From positions 558,001 to 622,000 of the forward strand of contig JBDWCA010000002.1 in assembly GCA_039978075.1 (NCBI GenBank): DNA of 64,000 nt. The letters run 5' to 3'. The DNA is from Anderseniella sp039978075 (GTDB lineage: Bacteria; Pseudomonadota; Alphaproteobacteria; Rhizobiales; Aestuariivirgaceae). The notes under the pieces were generated by a model. That model saw only the letters and a program-made list of their open reading frames with translations. It had not been told where the DNA came from and ran no database searches. This document shows, piece by piece, positions 32,051 to 38,987 of this stretch (position 1 is the first letter of the stretch; every line of letters begins with the position of its first letter). Made by a program: the position numbers and the translations under genes.

Positions 32051-32916
32051 TGAAGCAGTTTGGCAAACGGATCTGGACAGGGGCGCTGGCGGCAGCCGGC
32101 CTTCTGGTCAGCACCGGCAGTGTCCTGTCCGGTCCGTCTGTCGCGTCGCTGAACGTCTGCACTGACCAGCTTGCGATGTTGCTGGCTGAGCCGGGGCAAC
32201 TGAAATCCGTATCCAATCTCGCACGTGACCCGACCCTGTCGTCGCTGCATGAAAAGGCTCTGCAATATCCGGTAAACAAGGGGCTGGCCGAAGAGGTGCT
32301 GGTGGCAAAACCGGACCTTGTCGTGACCGGTACCTTTTCGCTGCATAACACAACTGGCCTGCTGAGCCGGCTTGGCTTTGCGGTTGAGGAATTTGCGTAC
32401 GCGCAATCGGTCGAAACCATACCTGCGGATATCAGGCGAATGGGCCGATTGCTGGAACAGCCCGCAAGGGCAGGGGCAATGGCATCACGGTTTGAACATG
32501 ATCTTGCAGAGCTTGAACCTCTGGCCTGTTCCCGCAAGCCGGTGGCGTTATTCTATGGTGCGCGCGGTGTCGCCCTGGGCAAGGGCACGCTTGCCCACTC
32601 CGCCATGCAAGCCGCAGGGTTCACAAACATGGCGGCTGAACGCGGCTATGAAGGTGTTGCCGCGTTTCCTCTGGAATTGCTGGTGCAGGATCCGCCGGAC
32701 CTGATCATCTTGCCCAGGCCTACGCCGGGCGCCCCGGCACTGGCCGATGAAATCTTGTCACATCCGGTGCTGAAGAAGTTGAAGGCGACTGTAACCGGCA
32801 GCTTTTCCCGACCGGCCTCGCTGAGTTGTGGTGGGCCGTTTACCATGCAGGCGATCCATGAACTGCGCGACCTCGCGCCTTCCCTGCTGCCGTGCAGAAA
32901 GGCATCCGGGTCATGA
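32050..32916 (+). CDS. btuF: Periplasmic cobalamin-binding protein (BtuF-like)
   Basis: The 288-residue protein carries a signal peptide and the cobalamin/siderophore binding fold: VASLNVCTDQLAMLLAEPGQLKSVS near the start, KPDLVVTGTFS in the middle and a long backbone helix. Start and stop overlap btuB and btuC by one to four bases. It carries B12 from BtuB to the BtuCD importer. Family members also bind haem and siderophores; the riboswitch supports B12. Confidence 0.88.
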   Translation: MKQFGKRIWTGALAAAGLLVSTGSVLSGPSVASLNVCTDQLAMLLAEPGQLKSVSNLARDPTLSSLHEKALQYPVNKGLAEEVLVAKPDLVVTGTFSLHNTTGLLSRLGFAVEEFAYAQSVETIPADIRRMGRLLEQPARAGAMASRFEHDLAELEPLACSRKPVALFYGARGVALGKGTLAHSAMQAAGFTNMAAERGYEGVAAFPLELLVQDPPDLIILPRPTPGAPALADEILSHPVLKKLKATVTGSFSRPASLSCGGPFTMQAIHELRDLAPSLLPCRKASGS

Positions 32917-33902
32917 ACAGGCCACGCCTCATAACCATGCTGGCTGTGCTGGGTATTGCAGTCTTTGTGCTCTCGCTGTTGATCGGGCCGGCCCGGATTG
33001 GCCCGGTGACCAGTATCGAAGCGCTGATTGCGGGCGGCAATGAGGCTGCCATGATCATCATGCGCGAGATCAGGCTGCCACGCGCGCTGTTGGCAGTTCT
33101 GATCGGATTCAGTCTTGGTGTCGCCGGTGCCGCGCTGCAGGGCTTGCTCAGAAATCCACTGGCGGAACCGGGCATCATCGGCATCTCGGCGTCAGCATCT
33201 CTTGGTGCGGTGTTATTGTTCTACACCGGGCTGGCCGGTGCATCCTTGCTGGCGCTGCCGGCAGGGGCACTTACCGGGGCCGCCCTTTGCGTGCTGGTGC
33301 TGCTGGTGATCTCTGCAGCCCAGGCCTCCACCATCACTCTCATTCTCGCAGGCGTCGCACTGGCTTCGCTGGCTGGCGCCTTGACGTCGCTGGTATTGAA
33401 CTTGTCACCAAACCCCTATGCCAGTTATGAAATCATCTTCTGGCTGCTTGGCTCGCTGAAAGACCGCACCATGGATCATGTCTGGCTGGTCATTCCGCTC
33501 ATGGTTGTGGGCTGGGCTGCGTTATGGGCCAGCTCGCGAACGCTGGATGCATTGTCCCTGGGTGAAGAAGGCGCTTCGGGCCTGGGAGCCAACATCCCCC
33601 GCGCCCGGGTGCTGGTGGTGTGCGGGGTGGCCCTGTGCGTCGGCGCGGCGACAGCGGTCAGTGGTGCCATCGGCTTCATAGGGCTCATTGTGCCTCATCT
33701 GGTGCGCCCCCTGACCAACCGTCTGCCCAGCCAGTTGCTGTTGCCGGCCGGACTTGGCGGAGCGGCCCTGCTGACGATTGCTGATATTGTGGCGCGGACC
33801 ATCATTCCTGACCGTGAACTGAATGTCGGTGTTGTCACCGCGCTCATCGGCGCGCCGTTTTTCCTGTGGCTGGTGATCCGCTCGCGCAGGGAGTTGTTCT
33901 GA
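32913..33902 (+). CDS. btuC: Cobalamin ABC permease (BtuC/FecCD family)
   Basis: The 329-residue membrane protein has about ten transmembrane helices and FecCD motifs IRLPRALLAVLIGFSLGVAGAALQGLLRNPLAEPGIIGIS and SGAIGFIGLIVPHLVR. ATG 32913 overlaps the btuF stop. It forms the homodimeric channel for B12 entry driven by the following ATPase. Confidence 0.92.
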   Translation: MNRPRLITMLAVLGIAVFVLSLLIGPARIGPVTSIEALIAGGNEAAMIIMREIRLPRALLAVLIGFSLGVAGAALQGLLRNPLAEPGIIGISASASLGAVLLFYTGLAGASLLALPAGALTGAALCVLVLLVISAAQASTITLILAGVALASLAGALTSLVLNLSPNPYASYEIIFWLLGSLKDRTMDHVWLVIPLMVVGWAALWASSRTLDALSLGEEGASGLGANIPRARVLVVCGVALCVGAATAVSGAIGFIGLIVPHLVRPLTNRLPSQLLLPAGLGGAALLTIADIVARTIIPDRELNVGVVTALIGAPFFLWLVIRSRRELF

Positions 33903-34690
33903 TGCAACTCAGTGCCAGCAGCATTTCCATCTCGCTCTCCGGCAGGCAGGTGCTGAAGGGTGTTGATCTTGGCCTTGAACCGGGTCAGGTCACCGGTCTG
34001 CTGGGCCCGAACGGGGCCGGCAAGTCCACCTTGATGCGGGCGTTGGCCGGGCAACTGGCCCATCAAGGTCATGTTGAAATTGATGGCCGGGCAATTGCCG
34101 GGATGAGTGAAGTCGAACGTGCCAGGATTATCGCCTGGCTGCCGCAGCAAAGGGTGCTGAGCTGGCCGATAAGTGTTCAGGCCGTTGTCGAACTTGGCCG
34201 CCTGCCATGGCACGGCTGGCGCCGGGCCATGTCGCAAGCTGATCGGGAAAAGTGCGCGGCAGCCATGGATTTGCTTGATGTGACGGGTCTCGCCCGCCGT
34301 CCGGCGACCGAGCTTTCCGGCGGTGAACAGGCGCGCGTGCTGATGGCGCGCGCCGTGGCCCAGGACACGCCCGTGCTGGTGGCTGATGAACCTGCATCGG
34401 GACTTGATCCGGCACACCAGATTTCAATGATGGCGGCGCTGCGCCATCTGGCCGGGCAGGGGCGGACCGTGTTCGTATCACTGCACGACCTGTCGCTGGC
34501 AGCACGCTGGTGTGATCGTCTGATATTGATGAAGGACGGAGAGATTGCGGCTGACGGGCCACCTGACAAGGTGATGACGGACGCTACGTTGCGCGATGTC
34601 TACGGCATCAGCGCGCGGATTGGACGGGATGAGTGCGGCCTATGGCTGGCGCCACTGGGATTGACGGAAGGCGAGATGGGAAATGGATGA
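33902..34690 (+). CDS. btuD: Cobalamin ABC ATPase (BtuD-like)
   Basis: This 262-residue ATPase has Walker A GPNGAGKST, signature LSGGEQARVLMARA and Walker B VLVADEPASGLDP followed by the SLHDLSLAARW switch region, as in FecE/BtuD/HmuV. ATG 33902 overlaps the btuC stop by one base; an upstream in-frame start is inside btuC and is rejected. It powers BtuC. Confidence 0.92.
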   Translation: MQLSASSISISLSGRQVLKGVDLGLEPGQVTGLLGPNGAGKSTLMRALAGQLAHQGHVEIDGRAIAGMSEVERARIIAWLPQQRVLSWPISVQAVVELGRLPWHGWRRAMSQADREKCAAAMDLLDVTGLARRPATELSGGEQARVLMARAVAQDTPVLVADEPASGLDPAHQISMMAALRHLAGQGRTVFVSLHDLSLAARWCDRLILMKDGEIAADGPPDKVMTDATLRDVYGISARIGRDECGLWLAPLGLTEGEMGNG

Positions 34691-35228
34691 AATGATCAGC
34701 AATCTTGCAGCGGCTCTAAACACGTTGCTCGACAAGGGCGGACCCACAATGATCGCTTTGGGTTGTCTGTCTGTGGCGGTTGTCGCGGTGTTCCTGGTCC
34801 GGGCACTGACGCTGTTGTTTGCAGGCTCCGGCGGTATTGTGAATGTGCTGTCGGCTGCAGCACGCAACGCTGTGGCTGACGGTTCCGATGCGGCGCGTGA
34901 TCAGCTTGAGGTGCTGGCCAGGCAGCACGCGGCAACGCTGCGCTCAGGTTTCCGGTTTATCGATCTTGCCGCAACCGCAGCTCCGTTGCTGGGTCTGCTT
35001 GGCACGGTGCTCGGCATGATCGAGGCTTTCCGGCAAATGGAAGCAGCCGGCAGCAGGGTTGAGCCGGCCCAGCTTGCCGGCGGCATCTGGGAAGCCCTGC
35101 TCACCACGGCGGCCGGCATGGTCGTCGCCCTGGTGGCTCTGGTGTGCCTGTCGATCCTGGAAAGCCTTGCTGAGCGTCAAAGCGCCAGGGCAGAACGTGC
35201 TGTCAACGCCATTATGGCTGGAGCTTGA
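34683..35228 (+). CDS. exbB: ExbB-like proton-channel subunit
   Basis: The 181-residue MotA/TolQ/ExbB family protein has an N-terminal membrane helix (TMIALGCLSVAVVAVFLVRAL), a cytoplasmic segment and the conserved TAAPLLGLLGTVLGMIEAF helix followed by a third helix (AAGMVVALVALVCLSI). It is shorter than E. coli ExbB, as expected for ExbB2-like forms. It overlaps btuD by 8 bp and works with the two ExbD proteins and TonB to energise BtuB. Confidence 0.88.
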   Translation: MDEMISNLAAALNTLLDKGGPTMIALGCLSVAVVAVFLVRALTLLFAGSGGIVNVLSAAARNAVADGSDAARDQLEVLARQHAATLRSGFRFIDLAATAAPLLGLLGTVLGMIEAFRQMEAAGSRVEPAQLAGGIWEALLTTAAGMVVALVALVCLSILESLAERQSARAERAVNAIMAGA

Positions 35229-35231
35229 ACC

Positions 35232-35630
35232 TTGAAACCGCTCCGGATATCACCTACCGCACCGCGTCGAAGGACTCCGGACCTGACACCGGTCATGGAT
35301 GTGGTGTTTATTCTGGTGGTGTTCTTCATGGTGGTCTCGACATTTTCGCAGACGCTGGTGAAGCCCCTGAAGGTTTCGGTGCCGGGGATTGCGGTACCGC
35401 CTCTCTCCCCGGTTGAACTGCGCGTGCTTGAGTTGACGGCAACAGGTGCGGTGATCGACGGGGAAGCTGTTACAGATATGGCTGCGTCTCTCGCCGCTGA
35501 CACATCGAAGCCTCTGAGCATTGTTGCGGGTGAAGGCGCCAGCTATCAGGCGCTGGTCGATGCACTGGATGCAGCCCAGACCGCCGGTATCACCGACGTG
35601 CGGGTGCGTGCGGCAGGAGACGGGTCGTGA
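35232..35630 (+). CDS. exbD: ExbD-like subunit 1
   Basis: The 132-residue protein has a single N-terminal membrane helix with the functional Asp (DLTPVMDVVFILVVFFMVVSTF: Asp in PVMD) and a periplasmic C-terminal domain. The start is TTG 35232, supported by GGAG nine bases upstream and the absence of a better start. It belongs to the ExbB-ExbD proton channel that drives TonB. Confidence 0.85.
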   Translation: MKPLRISPTAPRRRTPDLTPVMDVVFILVVFFMVVSTFSQTLVKPLKVSVPGIAVPPLSPVELRVLELTATGAVIDGEAVTDMAASLAADTSKPLSIVAGEGASYQALVDALDAAQTAGITDVRVRAAGDGS

Positions 35631-36040
35631 GCGGGTTCTCATTGCCAAGACCGCAACGGCGCTCGCGTGGCATCACCATTTTGCCGCTGATCAATGTGGT
35701 GTTTCTGCTGCTGATTTTTATTGTCCTGTCCGGCGTCATTGCATCACCGGATCCTTTTAAGCTGGTGCCGCCAGACGCCAGTGCCGGTGAGGATGTGGAG
35801 AATATCGGCACCGACACCATTGTGTATGTTTCCGGTTCCGGAGAGATGCAGTTTCGCGATTTAACAGATGAGGTCGATGTTCTGGCTCTGGTCGAACAAC
35901 TTGCTGGCAGTAACGGGCTTGAGACACTGACGGTGCGCGCCGACGCCGGTGTGCCGGCAGTGCGGATCGTGAAGCTGATCGAGAGTTTGCGCACAACCGG
36001 CATAGCCCGGATACAGCTTCAGGCGGAGCGCCGGCCATGA
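35627..36040 (+). CDS. ExbD-like subunit 2 (conserved membrane Asp replaced by Asn)
   Basis: This 137-residue ExbD-type protein has a basic N-terminus and one helix, ITILPLINVVFLLLIFIVLSG. At the position where ExbD has its proton-carrying Asp (P-L-I-D in most) it has Asn (PLIN), in contrast to the preceding ExbD. The GTG start at 35627 overlaps the previous stop. It may form a heteromeric channel with ExbD 1 in which only one partner carries protons. Confidence 0.8.
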   Translation: MSGFSLPRPQRRSRGITILPLINVVFLLLIFIVLSGVIASPDPFKLVPPDASAGEDVENIGTDTIVYVSGSGEMQFRDLTDEVDVLALVEQLAGSNGLETLTVRADAGVPAVRIVKLIESLRTTGIARIQLQAERRP

Positions 36041-37137
36041 TGCGGTTTGTCCTGCCGGCCATTGCCCTGTCTGTTGGCCTGCACGCCGGGTTGCTGGCCT
36101 TGGCAGGAGGGCCGGATGCAGCGGAACCCGGTGCCGAAAGCGCGGTTTCCAGCACCGTCATCGTTTTTGACGCACAGCCTGCACCGGCTGCCAGTGCGTC
36201 TGCTGATGCTGACCAGGTTGCAGAACAACAACCCCTGGAGGCAGAAGACCAGCCTGCAGAAACCTTGCCGGACAAGGAGCCCGCCGAAGCAAAGCCTGTT
36301 GAAATTGAGCAGGAAGAGAAAATCGAACAGACGACATTGGAACCGGAACCGGTCGTTGAGGTTCCGGTGGAAGACCTGCAGCCTGTTGTCGAGCCTCAAA
36401 AGGTTGTGGAATCGGAACCGGTTGTTGAAGCTCCAGTGGAAAACCCGCAGCCGGTTGTTGAGCCGCAACAGGTTATCGAACCGGAACCGGTCGTTGAGAC
36501 ACCTGCGGAACAACTGCAGGCGGTTGTCGAACCTCAAAAGGTCGTTACGCCAGACCCGGTGATCGAGCCTGCGCCGGTGCAGCCTGTCGAAGCACAGTCT
36601 CTTGTTCCGATCCCCCGAAACAAGCCGCCAATACCGGCCGAGCTTGCGCAAAAGCAACACTCGGCAGAAAAGCCAGAGCGCCGGAAAGTAAAAGAAAAAT
36701 CAACTGCGAAACCTGTCAGGAAAACCAGGTCCCGCAAAAAACAGGCGACGAAGGCCGATCGTAGAAAAGCCAAACAGCGGCGCGCCAGCAAGACGGCATC
36801 CAGGGGTACAGGCAAGAAAAAGACACAGAACCGGGCAGGTAGTGCCGGCCGCTCCGGCGGGGCATCTGCAGGTGAAAAGGCTGCCTACGCCCGCCGCGTG
36901 CTGTCACACATCCAGCGCTACAAGAAGTTTCCTTCTGGCGCACGCGCCGGCAAGGTCAGATTGAAAGTACGTATTTCAGCCAGCGGCGCACTGCAGTCTG
37001 CATCGGTCCGGCGAAGTTCCGGGCACCGTGTTTTGGATAAGGCCGCTGTCGCCACGGCCCGTCGCGCCTCGCCCTATCCGAAACCACCGGCTGGCCGCAG
37101 TTTCTCGTTTACCGTCTCGCTGCGCTATAAGCGTTGA
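36037..37137 (+). CDS. tonB: TonB family energy transducer
   Basis: The 366-residue protein has an N-terminal anchor (FVLPAIALSVGLHAGLLALAGG), a long Glu/Pro/Val-rich periplasmic spacer including three 23-residue repeats, a Lys/Arg-rich stretch (about residues 205-265) and a C-terminal TonB domain from about 285 (AYARRVLSHIQRYKKFP through to LRYKR). It completes a self-contained B12 uptake operon, probably dedicated to BtuB. Confidence 0.92.
   Translation: MMRFVLPAIALSVGLHAGLLALAGGPDAAEPGAESAVSSTVIVFDAQPAPAASASADADQVAEQQPLEAEDQPAETLPDKEPAEAKPVEIEQEEKIEQTTLEPEPVVEVPVEDLQPVVEPQKVVESEPVVEAPVENPQPVVEPQQVIEPEPVVETPAEQLQAVVEPQKVVTPDPVIEPAPVQPVEAQSLVPIPRNKPPIPAELAQKQHSAEKPERRKVKEKSTAKPVRKTRSRKKQATKADRRKAKQRRASKTASRGTGKKKTQNRAGSAGRSGGASAGEKAAYARRVLSHIQRYKKFPSGARAGKVRLKVRISASGALQSASVRRSSGHRVLDKAAVATARRASPYPKPPAGRSFSFTVSLRYKR
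36340..36546 (+). repeat. Three 69-bp tandem repeats in the tonB spacer
   Basis: Residues 102-170 of TonB are three 23-residue units of the form E(P/S)EPVVExPxExxQxVVEPQxV(V/I). The unit sequences have diverged by several substitutions, so the repeat is not very recent. Copy number could vary between strains and set spacer length across the periplasm. Confidence 0.85.
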
Positions 37138-37276
37138 AGCAGGTGGAAAAGCACGGATTCCATGACCCCTACCAGGAAAATGAATCAAATGATTTTAGCC
37201 GGGTAGGTGTGTGTAATTGTGCGAACAGTGGACCCTGCTCATTGCAACGCGGTAACCGTGCCCGGTTTGCCGGTTC

Positions 37277-37957
37277 TCAAGCTCCAAGCGCGCCGGCCAT
37301 CTCTTCCAGATCGCCGACGACCAGGTCCGGCTCGAGACCAAGCTCATCAAGGGGCTGGCCATAGCGGCGCACCCAGATGGTTGGGAAGCCGAAATTCTTT
37401 GATCCCAGGACATCGAACGAGTTGCCGGAAACGAATCCGATCTGTTCGCGTGGAAGACCGATGCCTTTTACGCCAACCTCGTAGGCGCACCGGCCCGGTT
37501 TGTAGACTGCTGCTTCCTGTGTAGTCAGAATACCGGTGAAAAAAACGTCGATTGCAGAATGGGTCTGAGATTTCCGGATCATCGACGCAGAGCCCATGGA
37601 CAGGACATAGAGCTGATACTTGTTTGCCAGTCGGGACAATCCCTTGTGGGCATCATCATAGACCGGCAGTGTCTCGTCTGCGGCAATCAGTTCGTCGCGG
37701 AGGTCATCCGGGACGTCCATCTCCGCCTCAAATGCCGCCAGCCTGAAGGCTGCCCTGGTCAAGTCCTCCCAGGGCAGGTAGCGCTCCATCATGCCGTTCT
37801 GGAAGCAATAGCGCTGAATGGTCGCGAACCAGAGTTTCGTGAACCCGTTACCCTTGCCCGGAAAATGCTCATCGATCAGTGAGGCGAGCGCCAGCTTGTT
37901 GCCTATCGTGCCGAAATAGTCGAAAGCCAGCGCCTTGATATTGCTGAATTCGGTCAT
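37277..37957 (-). CDS. Haloacid dehalogenase-like hydrolase (type II HAD)
   Basis: The 226-residue HAD has motif I FDYFGTIGN (DxxGT form used by L-2-haloacid dehalogenases rather than DxDGT phosphatases), LSMGS as motif II, a Lys in AAVYKPGRCAYE (motif III) and FVSGNSFDVLGSKNFGFPTIWV (motif IV). The form of motifs I and IV favours 2-haloacid dehalogenase over phosphatase. It stands alone, convergent with tonB, and is not obviously linked to either neighbour. The 37138-37276 gap has no feature I can support. Confidence 0.82.
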   Translation of the reverse strand: MTEFSNIKALAFDYFGTIGNKLALASLIDEHFPGKGNGFTKLWFATIQRYCFQNGMMERYLPWEDLTRAAFRLAAFEAEMDVPDDLRDELIAADETLPVYDDAHKGLSRLANKYQLYVLSMGSASMIRKSQTHSAIDVFFTGILTTQEAAVYKPGRCAYEVGVKGIGLPREQIGFVSGNSFDVLGSKNFGFPTIWVRRYGQPLDELGLEPDLVVGDLEEMAGALGA

Positions 37958-38150
37958 GGGTCACGTCCATCCTGGTTAATGAATTCACAGATGACGCCGG
38001 CGTCTGATGCCGGGGACACAGGTAAAAGTGTGCCTGTGTCATGATTTGTCCAGTTCACGCATGAATAGAGGTCGCGAACAGTACGCATACGAAACGGCGA
38101 CGTGTAACCGGGCGTTCAATCGTCCGACTGGTATTCAGGCACCGTATTTT

Positions 38151-38924
38151 TCAACCGGTCGTATCCAGGTTATAGCTGAAACGTAAAGCATCGAGCGTTT
38201 CGGCAGTCAGGGCGCCGATCCTGGTGACCTGCGTCGGATCAAGTGCAAACGATCCATCAACCGGGTGCTCAGCTGAGAACCCGATTGCATTGCGCACGGA
38301 ACCGATACTGACACCGGCCAGTTCAATGTCCCTGCAGTGTTCGCCACCATCTGCTTTGCAGACCTCAAGCAGGATGAGCGGCACGGTTCCCTGTCTGCGG
38401 CCATGCGGGCTCGTAAAGTTTTCAACGAACAGCCCGTTGGCTTCAGCCTGTCTTGCAGCAACTGACGCGTCCGGCACAACTCCTATGTACATGTAGAAGT
38501 CCCAGCCGAAGTGGACGAAAAACCGGCCGGCGAACTCAAGCTTGCACCAGATAATGTTGCGCAGCACCATCCGGCAGATCAGTCCAATCTCGTTGCGGCA
38601 GACTTCCTGGTCCTCATGCAGCACCAGGTCAACAATGGCAGGGTCGATCAGATCGGGCCAAGTGGTCTCAATCCGTGCAAGGTTCTCGTCGGCGAACCTG
38701 TTTTCCAGACAGGTCACCCGCAGATGCGGCAATCCGGAAGCATCGAAGAACCGCAGCATCGCCCTGACATAATTGTCTTCCATGCGGAGGTAGTCGGCAG
38801 CGGCCAGTTCCTCACCCTGGAATTTTCGCCCGATGTCGCCGGCGCATGTCCAGTCATCGACGAGATAAGCCCCATCCTGGTCGCGCTTGCCCGGATCATA
38901 TTTGGTTATTCTGTACTGGTGCAT
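38151..38924 (-). CDS. Unrecognised 257-aa protein
   Basis: The sequence begins MHQYRITKYDPGKRDQDGAY and contains YLRMEDNYVRAML and VHFGWDFYMYIGV. It is soluble, acidic and rich in aromatics, with no signal peptide or membrane segment. The N-terminal YRITKYDP-type opening recurs in small bacterial proteins of unknown function, but I cannot assign a named family or activity. It is monocistronic; 37958-38150 before it holds nothing identifiable. Confidence 0.6.
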   Translation of the reverse strand: MHQYRITKYDPGKRDQDGAYLVDDWTCAGDIGRKFQGEELAAADYLRMEDNYVRAMLRFFDASGLPHLRVTCLENRFADENLARIETTWPDLIDPAIVDLVLHEDQEVCRNEIGLICRMVLRNIIWCKLEFAGRFFVHFGWDFYMYIGVVPDASVAARQAEANGLFVENFTSPHGRRQGTVPLILLEVCKADGGEHCRDIELAGVSIGSVRNAIGFSAEHPVDGSFALDPTQVTRIGALTAETLDALRFSYNLDTTG

Positions 38925-38987
38925 CGGTTGGTTTCACTGCAATAGCAATTGCCGCCATCGTCATATGGTCGATTTAGTGTCCTGGGT

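Noticed and set aside
36340..36546. 69-bp tandem units considered as a CRISPR array
   Set aside because: They are in-frame protein repeats in the TonB spacer, with no unique spacers.
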